From Eubacterium coprostanoligenes (lineage in GTDB: Bacteria; Bacillota; Clostridia; Oscillospirales; Acutalibacteraceae), in NCBI RefSeq assembly GCF_900167205.1, contig NZ_FUWW01000006.1, positions 32,748 through 96,747 of the forward strand: a DNA stretch of 64,000 nt, in the 5' to 3' direction. Both the position numbers and the translations under genes were made by a program. Shown piece after piece: positions 16,438-24,670 of the stretch. The notes below the pieces were generated by a model that made no database searches, was not told the DNA's origin, and worked only from the letters and a program-made list of their open reading frames with translations. The stretch's first letter is position 1; the number at the start of each line of letters is the position of its first letter.

Positions 16438-17151
16438 TCATTTTATGTCAGTTCCGCCAAAAATATTGGTTGCGTTGACAAAAATTGTTTTTGCGTCAGG
16501 CGGAAGATTTTTGTTGCTTTCATCCGAAATTCCGCCCAAAAAGCTGTTTGATTTTACAACAACTCTGACATCCTGCGGAACATAAATGTCCATTCCGCCA
16601 AAGATAGAATTTGCGTTAATTACGCAGTTATGCACTATGTCCGCATTGCGAATATCCAACTTTATTCCGCCAAAAATCGCACTGAACTTACCACCTGCAA
16701 AGCCGTTATCAAAACGATAATCTTCACCCGAAAATACCGCACTGTACTGCTGATTTCCCTGCGGGATATAAACAGGTTCGCCGTATGTATCAGGACCTTG
16801 TGCGCCCTGTCCGTCAACCTGCGGATAATCCGTTTTTTTGTCAAAAATATTGCCCACAATCACGCTTGCACCGATAATCACAATGATGAGCGGAAGTAAA
16901 TATTTTTTATATCTCCAAAGGTCGAAATATTCATTTGCAAACAAAGCCAAACCGACCGCAAGGCAAATCAAACTGCCTTTTTTATTCTTTTCCGTGATAA
17001 GACCGATAACCGACGGAATGATGATGAACAAAGTCCACCAGCCGTCAAAATAAAGATTTGAAAGCACGATGACATTCGCTTCTTTAAGTCCCCACAAAAT
17101 GCCGAGTGCGATGATAAACACGCCCCAAATTATGCCTTTTGTTTTTTTCAT
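16438..17151 (-). CDS. LiaF-like cell-envelope stress membrane protein
   Basis: 237 residues from the ATG at 17151 (AAGGAAGGG site). Four predicted N-terminal helices fall within residues 5-105: GIIWGVFIIALGILWGL, WWTLFIIIPSVIGLI, then a hydrophobic pair. A linker leads to a C-terminal beta-rich domain with repeated Phe-Gly-Gly motifs (SAIFGGIKLDI, NSIFGGMDIYVP, NSFLGGI, NIFGGTDI), the DUF2154/LiaF_C-type repeat. LiaF restrains the LiaRS two-component system in bacilli. No lia-type kinase or regulator is adjacent here. Confidence 0.75.
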   Translation of the reverse strand: MKKTKGIIWGVFIIALGILWGLKEANVIVLSNLYFDGWWTLFIIIPSVIGLITEKNKKGSLICLAVGLALFANEYFDLWRYKKYLLPLIIVIIGASVIVGNIFDKKTDYPQVDGQGAQGPDTYGEPVYIPQGNQQYSAVFSGEDYRFDNGFAGGKFSAIFGGIKLDIRNADIVHNCVINANSIFGGMDIYVPQDVRVVVKSNSFLGGISDESNKNLPPDAKTIFVNATNIFGGTDIK

Positions 17152-17195
17152 AACTATCCCTTCCTTGTGATTTATTAGCATAGCTTCTTTATTAC

Positions 17196-17224
17196 ACAAT
17201 AGCATATTCATCCATAAAATACAA
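17196..17224 (-). promoter_or_regulatory. Promoter for the LiaF-like and PspC genes
   Basis: TTGTAT (17219-17224), 17-nt spacer, TATTGT (17196-17201) on the minus strand, about 45 nt before the gene. Moderate match. Confidence 0.45.
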
Positions 17225-17324
17225 CAATATCCGCTAATAGTTAATATAAATTTTTTATATTACGGAATTGTGACCTCTTTATTACAATTTATTCACATTA
17301 TAAACAGCGGTTTACAAAGCAAAG

Positions 17325-17340
17325 CAAATCTTAAGATTTG
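17325..17340. repeat. Perfect 16-bp palindrome
   Basis: CAAATCTTAAGATTTG lies between the lysC terminator and the LiaF-like gene. It is 100 bp upstream of the predicted promoter there. It could be an operator or a chance AT-rich palindrome. Nothing else was seen in this 257-bp gap apart from promoter and terminator. Confidence 0.35.
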
Positions 17341-17355
17341 ACAAAGAAAGGAGAA

Positions 17356-17390
17356 ATAAAAAACGGCTTCCAAAAATGATGGAAGCCGTG
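17356..17390 (-). terminator. Terminator of the ACT-hom-lysC operon
   Basis: The 9-bp perfect stem ACGGCTTCC/GGAAGCCGT with a 9-nt loop is followed by TTTTTTATTTC on the minus strand, 21 bp after the lysC stop. Confidence 0.9.
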
Positions 17391-17410
17391 ATAAATTTTA
17401 TTGATTTGAA

Positions 17411-18619
17411 TTAGTCATTAGGGATGAATGCGTTGTGAACTGCTGATACAGCTCTGTCTGCATCCTCTGCATCAATGATAACCGAAATCTTGATTTCTGA
17501 TGTGGAAATCATCTTGATGTTAATATCTCTTTCGTAAAGAGCTTCGAACATCTTTGTTGCAGTGCCAGGGTGAGATTCCATACCTGCACCTACGATAGAA
17601 ACCTTGGCAACATTTGTATCGCAAACAATCTTTGCTTCCTGAAGATGTGAAGATTCCTCAAGGAGTTTAACAGCAACAGGACCGTTGTCCTTGCTTACTG
17701 TGAAAACGATATCCTTTGTGTTATCTCTGCCGAATGACTGAAGAATAATATCTACATTGATATTCTTTTGTGAAAGCTTTGAGAAAATATTGAACGCAAC
17801 ACCCGGATTGTCCTTAACACCCAAAACCGATACAAGTGCAACATCCTTATCCTTTGTTACGCCTCTGATTAACATTTTTTCCATTTTTGCTACCTCCTTA
17901 ACAATGGTACCCGGAATCGGGTTAAGTGATGAAAGAACCTCAAGTTCTACTGAATATTTCTTTGCCATTTCTACCGAACGGTTGTTGAGTACCTGTGCAC
18001 CCAAAGTTGCAAGTTCAAGCATCTCATCATAAGTGATTTCCTTGAGTTTACGAGCATTTTCAACCTTTCTTGGGTCTGCTGTGTAAACACCCTCAACATC
18101 GGTAAAGATTTGACATTTATCTGCATGAAGTGCAGCCGCAATGGCAACAGCGGATGTATCCGAACCGCCTCTGCCGAGAGTGGTAAGGTCATCATATCTG
18201 TTAATACCCTGGAAGCCTGCAACTACAACGATATTATGTCTTGCAAGTTCTGCCTGCAATCTGTTTGGCTTAATATTCTTAATTCTTGCAGAGCCATATA
18301 CCGAATTTGTATTAAATCCTGCCTGCCAACCCAAGAGGCTGATAACCGGAAATCCGAGTGACTCGATAGCCATTGCAAGAAGTGAAATTGAAATTTGCTC
18401 GCCTGCTGCAAGGAGCTGGTCCATTTCTCTGTTCTTTGCCTTTGGATTGATTTCCTGTGCTTTTGCAATAAGGTCGTCTGTTGTGTCGCCCTGTGCGGAT
18501 ACGACAACAACAACTTCGTTTCCTGCCTTATAAGTATCCGTAACAATCCTTGCAACATTCATTACACGCTCGGCATTTGCTACTGATGAGCCACCGAACT
18601 TCTGGACAATAAGTGACAT
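17411..18619 (-). CDS. lysC: Aspartate kinase
   Basis: 402 residues. Phosphorylates aspartate, the first step toward lysine, threonine and methionine. The kinase signature VQKFGGSSVANAERV opens the protein. TLGRGGSDTSAVAIAAAL binds substrate. Two C-terminal ACT domains (about 260-400) bind effectors, with NINVDIILQSF and INIKMISTSEIKISVII. It is the last gene of an ACT protein-hom-lysC operon, 55 bp after hom; a small GCGG/CCGC hairpin lies in that gap. No lysine riboswitch was recognised. Confidence 0.96.
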   Translation of the reverse strand: MSLIVQKFGGSSVANAERVMNVARIVTDTYKAGNEVVVVVSAQGDTTDDLIAKAQEINPKAKNREMDQLLAAGEQISISLLAMAIESLGFPVISLLGWQAGFNTNSVYGSARIKNIKPNRLQAELARHNIVVVAGFQGINRYDDLTTLGRGGSDTSAVAIAAALHADKCQIFTDVEGVYTADPRKVENARKLKEITYDEMLELATLGAQVLNNRSVEMAKKYSVELEVLSSLNPIPGTIVKEVAKMEKMLIRGVTKDKDVALVSVLGVKDNPGVAFNIFSKLSQKNINVDIILQSFGRDNTKDIVFTVSKDNGPVAVKLLEESSHLQEAKIVCDTNVAKVSIVGAGMESHPGTATKMFEALYERDINIKMISTSEIKISVIIDAEDADRAVSAVHNAFIPND

Positions 18620-18674
18620 AATATTCCTCCTAAAATCAATTTATTGAAATGCGGAAAACCGCAATAATTACTGA

Positions 18675-19892
18675 TTAATAATTTGTTACCTTAATCTTGT
18701 TGATTACATTTACGCCTGCAAGTTTCTTATCAAGAGCATTTTCGGTCATAGAATCGGTGATGAATGCAACTTCATCTGACGGCTGACCTGTTCTTGTGAG
18801 GAACTTAACATTGTGGAACAATGCAACAGCCTCGCTCTCGGTTGCCTTTGCTCTGACATAGAACGGCATTTCAAGAGCAGACTTTTCATCAACAACATAA
18901 TCCTCCGAACCCGGACCCCAGCCGAAGTTCTTTCTTCTGTTAACATGAACAGCGCAATCTACCATATCTGCAACAACAGCGGAAGCTGTTGGAAGTTTTC
19001 CTGCGCCTGCACCGTAGAAGCAAACATCTCCTACTGCGTCGCCACGAACAAGAATGGCGTTGAACACACCGTTTACACTTGCAAGCTGTGAGCCGTGGAA
19101 AACAACTGCCGGGCTTACAAATGCAGTAATCTTGTCGTCATCAATTTTCTTGATTTGACCAAGAAGCTTGATTACACCGTGAGCCGATGAAATATACTCA
19201 ACATCTTCAAGAGTAATCTTTGTGATACCCTCTGCTCTAACCTGATTTGGATATACATGCTTGCCAAATGCGAGAGAAGCAAGAATACAAACCTTACGGC
19301 AAGCGTCAAAACCTTCAATATCTGCTGTTGGGTCTTTTTCTGCATAACCGTTATCCTGTGCAAGTTTGAGTGCGTCCTCAAAGGTCATACCGTCCTCAAT
19401 CATCTTTGTGAGTATAAAGTTTGTTGTGCCGTTGAGAATACCTGCAACACCCTCAATATTGTTTGCTGCAAGGCACTGTGCCATAGGTCTGATAATCGGA
19501 ATACCACCGCCTACGCTTGCCTCGAACAAATAGTTTACACCGTGCTTTTCAGCTGCTTTAAGAAGTTCAAGACCCTTTTGAGCAACAAGTTCTTTGTTTG
19601 AAGTAACAACGCTTTTGCCTGCTTCAAGGAGCTTCATTGTAAAATCAAATGCAGGATTAACTCCGCCCATTGTTTCGGCAACTACCTTTGTTTCAGGGTC
19701 GTTGAGAATATCGTTGAAATCCTTTGTGAACAAATCCGCATGAGGATCATCCGGAAAATCACGCAAATCAAGAATATGGCTTACCTCAAGCATTTCGCCT
19801 GCTGTGCGGTTCTTAATGCTTTTTTCATGAGTTTCGATAACTTCTACTACACCCGAGCCTACTGTTCCGTAGCCCATAACTGCAACCTTCAT
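18675..19892 (-). CDS. hom: Homoserine dehydrogenase
   Basis: 405 residues. Reduces aspartate semialdehyde to homoserine with NAD(P)H. The Rossmann motif VMGYGTVGSGVVEVI is at the N-terminus. The catalytic region FEASVGGGIPIIRPM, LNGTTNFILTKM and DPTADIEGFDACRK is intact. The C-terminal 70 residues form an ACT domain for feedback control (FYVRAKATESEAVALFHN). It is 11 bp after the ACT-domain regulator gene. Confidence 0.96.
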   Translation of the reverse strand: MKVAVMGYGTVGSGVVEVIETHEKSIKNRTAGEMLEVSHILDLRDFPDDPHADLFTKDFNDILNDPETKVVAETMGGVNPAFDFTMKLLEAGKSVVTSNKELVAQKGLELLKAAEKHGVNYLFEASVGGGIPIIRPMAQCLAANNIEGVAGILNGTTNFILTKMIEDGMTFEDALKLAQDNGYAEKDPTADIEGFDACRKVCILASLAFGKHVYPNQVRAEGITKITLEDVEYISSAHGVIKLLGQIKKIDDDKITAFVSPAVVFHGSQLASVNGVFNAILVRGDAVGDVCFYGAGAGKLPTASAVVADMVDCAVHVNRRKNFGWGPGSEDYVVDEKSALEMPFYVRAKATESEAVALFHNVKFLTRTGQPSDEVAFITDSMTENALDKKLAGVNVINKIKVTNY

Positions 19893-19903
19893 ATTTTATC
19901 CTC

Positions 19904-20332
19904 CTATACTAATTCGGCAGACTTAACACCGCCGACTGATTTTATTTTTTCTAAAACTTCATCTGTCATATGCCCCGACTGAGCAAAACTTACGGTAATT
20001 GATACATCTGCAATATTATTTACAGGTATGCTCTGATTAACCGCCAAAATGTTTGCACCTGCCAGATAAAGCTCATTCATAACCGAGCTGAGCACTCCGG
20101 CATTGTCCTGAAGTTTGGCATTGATTGTTGTGACATCATCGCCCTGCTCGCTGTACTCAAATATTTTATCCTTATATTTATAGTATGCCGAGCGAGATAT
20201 TCCTGCCATCTTTGCAGCCTGCGATGCGTTTGCCGCCTCTCCCGACTGCAAATAGCCCTTTGCCTCAATCACTTTTACATAGACCTCCGGCAAGACGGAC
20301 ATATCAACAAGTAAATAATTAACTTTTCCCAT
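19904..20332 (-). CDS. ACT-domain protein with N-terminal HTH (UPF0735/PheB-like)
   Basis: 142 residues from the ATG at 20332; a GTG pair four codons upstream overlaps the AGGTGG site. The N-terminal half includes a helix-turn-helix-like segment (ANASQAAKMAGISRSAYYKYKD, about 38-60). The C-terminal half is an ACT domain (TTINAKLQDNAGVLSSVMNELYLAGANIL). Firmicute genomes commonly place this family directly upstream of hom, which suggests amino-acid-responsive control of the aspartate pathway. That role is an inference; the biochemical function is not settled. Confidence 0.82.
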   Translation of the reverse strand: MGKVNYLLVDMSVLPEVYVKVIEAKGYLQSGEAANASQAAKMAGISRSAYYKYKDKIFEYSEQGDDVTTINAKLQDNAGVLSSVMNELYLAGANILAVNQSIPVNNIADVSITVSFAQSGHMTDEVLEKIKSVGGVKSAELV

Positions 20333-20382
20333 AGTGTACACCACCTGTGGACAGTTGTATTACTGTGAAAAACACTTTTCAT

Positions 20383-20411
20383 ATATTATCATAAAATCAG
20401 CATATAATCAA
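20383..20411 (-). promoter_or_regulatory. Promoter of the ACT-hom-lysC operon
   Basis: TTGATT (20406-20411), 17-nt spacer, TAATAT (20383-20388) on the minus strand, about 50 nt before the ACT gene. Confidence 0.5.
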
Positions 20412-20463
20412 GGATTATTTTCCAATTTGTGAAAAATAAATAAAAAAGTGGCTCAAATACTGT

Positions 20464-20820
20464 GCGAACAAGTCCGTAAAAAATGGACAATAGAAAAAAC
20501 AGACCTCCTATGGTAGAATAAAAGGAAGTGCCATAGGAGGAAATTTTATGCCCATAAGTTACAGACAAATAAGTTAATATGAGAAAGAAATCATACAGTT
20601 GTATAATCAAGGAATGACATTAAGAGCAATAGCAGAAAAATTAGGATTCACACATAAGCAAGTACAAGAATTCAAAACAAGATACAACAAATATCGTATT
20701 CAAACAAAAACAAAACTGACTCCGCTTGAAAAACGAAATCAGTTTGTTGCTTAAATTTTAATTTTCTACCATTGCTACTCTGTTTTTGTGCTGTCTGCAC
20801 AACTTGGGGCAGTTCAAACC
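20464..20820 (+). mobile_element. Degraded IS3-type insertion sequence remnant
   Basis: A left-end block (GAACAAGTCCG, A-rich spacer, TGGACAATAGAAAAAA) is shared with 11029-11062. A perfect 10-bp inverted repeat (20504-20513 with 20531-20540) covers the ribosome binding site of a short HTH frame. At 20791-20816 a right-end-like sequence reads, in reverse complement, TGAACTGCCCCAAGTTG, resembling IS3-family terminal repeats. The transposase catalytic part is gone. This accounts for the 530-bp gap between the ACT gene and the AI-2E-family gene. Confidence 0.7.
20548..20754 (+). pseudogene. IS3-type OrfA fragment (transposase HTH) with internal stop
   Basis: From the ATG at 20548 eight codons precede a TAA (20575-20577). 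The frame then runs on as YEKEIIQLYNQGMTLRAIAEKLGF and THKQVQEFKTRYNK, a helix-turn-helix of the kind at the N-terminus of IS3-family OrfA proteins, to a stop at 20752. GGAGG sits 6-10 nt before the ATG but is locked in the 10-bp stem. Confidence 0.65.
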
Positions 20821-20853
20821 TCTCCCGAATTCAATGGGAGAGGTTATTTTTAT
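20819..20853. terminator. Hairpin terminator downstream of the AI-2E-family gene
   Basis: CCTCTCCC/GGGAGAGG with a 9-nt loop. On the plus strand it is followed by TTATTTTTAT. On the minus strand, where the nearby gene ends 8 bp earlier, only a short T-run follows, so it is best for plus-strand transcripts from the IS remnant. Confidence 0.6.
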
Positions 20854-20860
20854 TCATCAT

Positions 20861-22075
20861 TTACTTTTTGATTTTAATCTCTTTTTCTTTTTTTGGAGGC
20901 TCGGCTTCCTTTTCAGGTGAGGTTTTCCAAATATTAATTCTGCCTGCATCATTAAACGCTTTAAGCGTCATAACGGTCAACGGCACAAGGAACATACCGA
21001 TAAAACCGAAAAGTTTAAGTCCAAAATAAAGTCCCATAAGAGTTACAATAGGGTGAACTCCAAGTGAACTGCCAACAATCTTCGGCTCAATATACTGACG
21101 AATTACTGTGATAATAACATACAACACGATAAGTCCGACAGCCTGCTTGTAATTGCCGTAAATAAGCGAGAACAATGCCCACGGAATGAGGATACCGCCG
21201 GAACCCGCAACAGGCAAAATATCGAACACGGCGATTACAAGTGCGATAACAGCAAAGTAGCTGTTTTTCATAATTCCCATCAAAGAAAGAATTGAGAATC
21301 CGAGGAACAATTCACTAAAGGTTATGCACATAATTATGCCATATGCCTTGAACATTGTGAAAATGGTTTTTGAGAAAACTTGCTTAAATTCAACAAGCAC
21401 ATTCTTTTTATCATCAGGGAGCTGTCTTTGTATAAATCTTACAATATAATCGTAATCTTTTGTGAAAAGTATCCAAGCAACAACACCGATAACTACACCG
21501 ATAAGAATTGACGGAACGCCCTTTACAACCGAGTAAACATTAGACACACCCGAAGTGAGCTTGTTTGTAAGATGACTCAAATCAAGGTTTGAAAGAAGCC
21601 CTGCCGAAGAAGCTGCTCCTGCGGCAGCATCAGGTTGAAGTTTATCGAACCATTGGATAATTGTTGTTGACACCGAACTATATACTGTCTTTGGCAAAAA
21701 CTGCAAAGTGTTGAGCATCCAATTTTCAACCGTTGACAGAAAAGATGAAATGTCACTCAATTGTTTGACAAGATAATTGATGAAATCGGATATTTTTCCG
21801 AAAATTGCCGCAAAAATAAATGAAAGAGGCACAATGATAACTGCGATAGATACCACTACCAAAAAAATCGACCAAAAGGTGTGTGCCTTTTTGTTTGTTT
21901 TTTTGTCAAGATAGCGAAGCGGTTTTTGAAGAATTACTGCAAAGAAAAACGACAGCAAAAACGGTGCTGTTATCCAAAACAGAAATTTAAAAAACACATA
22001 AATAAGTGCCAAAATAACTGCAACAAATGCAAAGTCTATCAAAAACGCCCGTCTTTGTTCAACATGGCTGTTCAT
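20861..22075 (-). CDS. AI-2E family transporter (YtvI/PerM-like)
   Basis: 404 residues with about eight membrane helices. A pair at the N-terminus (about 13-55) is followed by one at 65-95, a large loop, and a C-terminal cluster ending GLKLFGFIGMFLVPLTVMTLKAF. The loop-rich middle (NYLVKQLSDISSFL) and the PIVGSSLGVHP-type motif (EPKIVGSSLGVHPIVTLMG) place it in the AI-2E/PerM family. Members include Na+/H+ exchangers and an autoinducer-2 exporter; the substrate here cannot be assigned. The C-terminal tail is Lys/Glu-rich and cytosolic. Confidence 0.85.
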   Translation of the reverse strand: MNSHVEQRRAFLIDFAFVAVILALIYVFFKFLFWITAPFLLSFFFAVILQKPLRYLDKKTNKKAHTFWSIFLVVVSIAVIIVPLSFIFAAIFGKISDFINYLVKQLSDISSFLSTVENWMLNTLQFLPKTVYSSVSTTIIQWFDKLQPDAAAGAASSAGLLSNLDLSHLTNKLTSGVSNVYSVVKGVPSILIGVVIGVVAWILFTKDYDYIVRFIQRQLPDDKKNVLVEFKQVFSKTIFTMFKAYGIIMCITFSELFLGFSILSLMGIMKNSYFAVIALVIAVFDILPVAGSGGILIPWALFSLIYGNYKQAVGLIVLYVIITVIRQYIEPKIVGSSLGVHPIVTLMGLYFGLKLFGFIGMFLVPLTVMTLKAFNDAGRINIWKTSPEKEAEPPKKEKEIKIKK

Positions 22076-22140
22076 AGCAAAAATCCTTTCTGTTATTATA
22101 TTTATATGATAACCCCAAAACCCGTTTCATTCAAGACTTT

Positions 22141-22183
22141 TTTAAAAAAATTAAGGATGTGTTAACTAAACACATCCTTAATT
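22141..22183 (-). terminator. Terminator of the HMA-P-type ATPase operon
   Basis: The perfect stem AATTAAGGATGTGTT/AACACATCCTTAATT is followed by a T-run on the minus strand, 6 bp after the ATPase stop. Confidence 0.9.
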
Positions 22184-22188
22184 TTGTA

Positions 22189-24084
22189 TTAAAGTTTCTT
22201 TACCGAAAGTGCTCTGATAGCATTCAGCACTGCAATAACCATTACACCTACATCGGCGAAAATGGCAACCCACATATTTGCAATTCCGACTGCACCGAGA
22301 ATCAGGCACAATGCTTTGACGCCAAGTGCAAAATAAATATTTTCGTTTACAATTCTAAGGCACTTTGATGAAATCTTGATAGCCTTTGAAATCTTCATCG
22401 GGTCATCATCCATAAGAACAATATCGGCAGCCTCAATGGCAGCGTCCGAACCGAGTGCACCCATTGCAATGCCTATATCCGCCCTCGACAAAACAGGCGC
22501 ATCGTTGATGCCGTCGCCGACAAAGGCAAGTTTTTCCTTTTCGCTTTTATCTGCAAGAAGTCGCTCAACCTGACTAACCTTGTCGGCAGGAAGAAGTTCG
22601 CTGTATACCTCGTCTGCACCGAGTTCTTTTGCAACTGCATCGGCAACCTTCTTTGAATCACCTGTGAGCATAACGGTTTTTCTGACTCCGCAGTCTTTCA
22701 TAGCCTTTACAGCAGAAACCGAAGTCGGCTTGAGTGCATCGGAAATGAGAATATATCCGCAATATTTGCCGTCAACAGCAACATAAACAACTGTTCCGAC
22801 CTTGTCACAAACGGTGTGTTCCACACCTAATTTATCCATAAGTTTGCTGTTGCCTGCCGCAACCTTTTTGCCGTCCACTACCGCAAGGACACCGTTACCG
22901 CTGATTTCGTTTACATCAGAAATTTTTGAAGCGTCAATTTCTTTGCCGTAAGCATCCTTGATTGACCTGCTGATTGGGTGGGATGAATAGCTCTCTGCAT
23001 ACGCTGTCAATCGGATAAGCTCATCCCTGTCAATGCCAATCGGCGCAATTTCCGTCACTTCAAATTTGCCCTTTGTCATTGTGCCCGTTTTGTCAAACAC
23101 AACGATTTTTGTTTTTGAAAGTGTTTCAAGATAGTTTGAACCTTTTACAAGCACTCCCTCCTTTGAAGCACCGCCGATGCCTGCAAAGAATGAAAGCGGA
23201 ATAGAAATAACAAGTGCACACGGACAGCTGATTACAAGGAATGTCAACGCACGATAAATCCAAGTGAGCCACATTGCCTCTTTGCCGATAATCAGGCTGA
23301 CAACAGGCGGAATCAACGCAAGTGCAAGTGCACCGCCGCAAACCGCCGGAGTGTAAATCCTTGCGAACTTTGAAATAAACTGTTCGCTCTTTGATTTTTT
23401 TGATGACGAATTTTCAACAAGATCAAGAATTTTTGACACGGTTGACTCGCCAAACGGCTTTGTTGTGCGAATTCTTACAGTACCCGTAAGGTTGATACAA
23501 CCGCTGATGACCTCGTCATTTTCTTTTGCATTTCTCGGCACGCTCTCGCCGGTGAGAGAAGAAGTGTCAAGAGTTGTTGAGCCTTCAACAATCACGCCGT
23601 CAATAGGAATTTTTTCACCTGCCGACACAACAATGATTGAACCAACCTCAACCTCATCAGGGTCAACCTGTTCGATTTTGCCGTCAACCTCGATATTTGC
23701 ATAATCCGGACGAATGTCCATAAGTTCGGATATACTACGCCTGCTTTTGCCGACAGCATAACTTTGGAACAACTCGCCGATTTGATAAAAAAGCATAACG
23801 GCAACAGCTTCGTTATACGAGCCGTTTTCATACACCGCTATTGCAACGGCACCGACAGACGCAACAGCCATAAGGAAGTTTTCATCAAACACCTGACCCT
23901 TAATTATTCCCTTAAATGCTTTTTTGAGAATGTCATAAGAAATCACAAGATACGGCACCATATAAACGGCAAGACGCAGAATTCTGCTTGTTATCGGAAC
24001 AAATTTTTCGAACACAAACAAACCTGCAAACAGCACAGCCGTCACAATAATACGCACAAGCATATTTTTTTGTTTTCTGCTCAT
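22189..24084 (-). CDS. Heavy-metal P1B-type ATPase (Zn/Cd/Pb-type exporter)
   Basis: 631 residues. Transports soft metal ions across the membrane with ATP. Visible: TGES actuator motif (about 178), the metal-binding CPC in helix 6 (SCPCALVIS, about 287-289), the phosphorylation site DKTGT (about 331), the HP motif (SYSSHPISRSI) and GDGINDAPVLSRADIGIAMG. The C-terminal helix has a conserved Asp (ADVGVMVIAVLNA), which with CPC points to a Zn/Cd/Pb (ZntA/CadA) type rather than copper. There is no N-terminal HMA domain; it is supplied by the separate gene 21 bp upstream. Confidence 0.9.
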   Translation of the reverse strand: MSRKQKNMLVRIIVTAVLFAGLFVFEKFVPITSRILRLAVYMVPYLVISYDILKKAFKGIIKGQVFDENFLMAVASVGAVAIAVYENGSYNEAVAVMLFYQIGELFQSYAVGKSRRSISELMDIRPDYANIEVDGKIEQVDPDEVEVGSIIVVSAGEKIPIDGVIVEGSTTLDTSSLTGESVPRNAKENDEVISGCINLTGTVRIRTTKPFGESTVSKILDLVENSSSKKSKSEQFISKFARIYTPAVCGGALALALIPPVVSLIIGKEAMWLTWIYRALTFLVISCPCALVISIPLSFFAGIGGASKEGVLVKGSNYLETLSKTKIVVFDKTGTMTKGKFEVTEIAPIGIDRDELIRLTAYAESYSSHPISRSIKDAYGKEIDASKISDVNEISGNGVLAVVDGKKVAAGNSKLMDKLGVEHTVCDKVGTVVYVAVDGKYCGYILISDALKPTSVSAVKAMKDCGVRKTVMLTGDSKKVADAVAKELGADEVYSELLPADKVSQVERLLADKSEKEKLAFVGDGINDAPVLSRADIGIAMGALGSDAAIEAADIVLMDDDPMKISKAIKISSKCLRIVNENIYFALGVKALCLILGAVGIANMWVAIFADVGVMVIAVLNAIRALSVKKL

Positions 24085-24105
24085 AAAGTCACTTCCTAAC
24101 TTGAT

Positions 24106-24324
24106 TTAGAAGAAAATATCGCAATCATCTTCAACCCTTCTGCAAGCCTTGAGAACCTGCTTCATGGTTTTCTTTTCGTCTGCGCCCTCTTCAAATTCAA
24201 CAATCATTTTGAGGAGCATAAAATTTACGGTTGCAGTTGCAATACCTTCAACCTTGTTTGCTGCGTCCTCCATTTTGTTGGCACAGTTTGCACAATCCAC
24301 ATCAATCTTGTATGTTTTTTTCAT
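24106..24324 (-). CDS. Stand-alone HMA-domain metal chaperone
   Basis: 72 residues forming one ferredoxin-fold HMA domain. The metal loop DCANCANKM (CxxC at about residues 11-14) is near the N-terminus. The C-terminus adds acidic and Cys residues (ACRRVEDDCDIFF) that may help bind metal. It is first in the operon with the P-type ATPase, which lacks its own HMA, so it probably delivers metal to the pump or replaces the missing domain. Its promoter carries an ArsR-type operator. Confidence 0.88.
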   Translation of the reverse strand: MKKTYKIDVDCANCANKMEDAANKVEGIATATVNFMLLKMIVEFEEGADEKKTMKQVLKACRRVEDDCDIFF

Positions 24325-24358
24325 TGTTATACCCTCAATTTCTTAAATTTAATCATTC

Positions 24359-24419
24359 AACATATGAACAACTATTCATATGTTCAACTGTATTATACCA
24401 TATTATATGTCAATGTCAA
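24359..24419 (-). promoter_or_regulatory. Metal-operon promoter with an ArsR/CadC-type operator
   Basis: TTGACA (24414-24419), 16-nt spacer, TATAAT (24392-24397) on the minus strand, followed by the perfect inverted repeat AACATATGAA/TTCATATGTT with a 6-nt spacer (24359-24384). Position just downstream of the -10 and the ATATGAAC-type half-sites fit repression by an ArsR/SmtB sensor. No such gene lies in this window. Confidence 0.8.
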
Positions 24420-24429
24420 TAGGAAACAC

Positions 24430-24478
24430 AAAAATAAAAGCAAAAATCCTCTCTGTTCAAATCACAAACAAAGAGGAT
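24430..24478 (-). terminator. Terminator after the small Cys-rich gene
   Basis: The stem ATCCTCT/AGAGGAT with a 19-nt loop is followed by TTTTGCTTTTATTTTT on the minus strand, 7 bp beyond the stop at 24485. Confidence 0.7.
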
Positions 24479-24484
24479 AATTTT

Positions 24485-24670
24485 TCAATTCTGTTTTCTT
24501 ACAATGCCATATTCTCCGACATCTTTGCGGTAATATTTACACGGCTTGCCCTGACGCTCACGAATGAGAAGCTCGCCGTATTCGTCTTGGTCAAGCTGGA
24601 GGTCGCACATATTTGTATCGGCTTCCTCGTCATAAACATTGTACCAACAAGTATCACACAAATCAGCCAT
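24485..24670 (-). CDS. Small Cys-rich protein (DUF6472-like)
   Basis: 61 residues with CDTCWYNVYDEE, an isolated Cys (MCDLQLDQDEY) and a C-terminal CKYYR. The pattern CxxC...C...C suggests one metal site. It resembles the DUF6472 family of small clostridial proteins (from memory). Its ATG overlaps the SecB-like stop as TAATG, so the two are coupled. Function unknown. Confidence 0.7.
   Translation of the reverse strand: MADLCDTCWYNVYDEEADTNMCDLQLDQDEYGELLIRERQGKPCKYYRKDVGEYGIVRKQN

Noticed and set aside
18620..20460. Lysine or threonine riboswitch/leader for hom-lysC
   Set aside because: Leader is about 50 nt and lacks recognisable aptamer structure; ACT domains and the upstream ACT protein are enough for control.
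20861..22075. Quorum-sensing AI-2 exporter as a firm call
   Set aside because: The family is broad and includes ion exchangers; no luxS or lsr genes are near, so only the family name is given.
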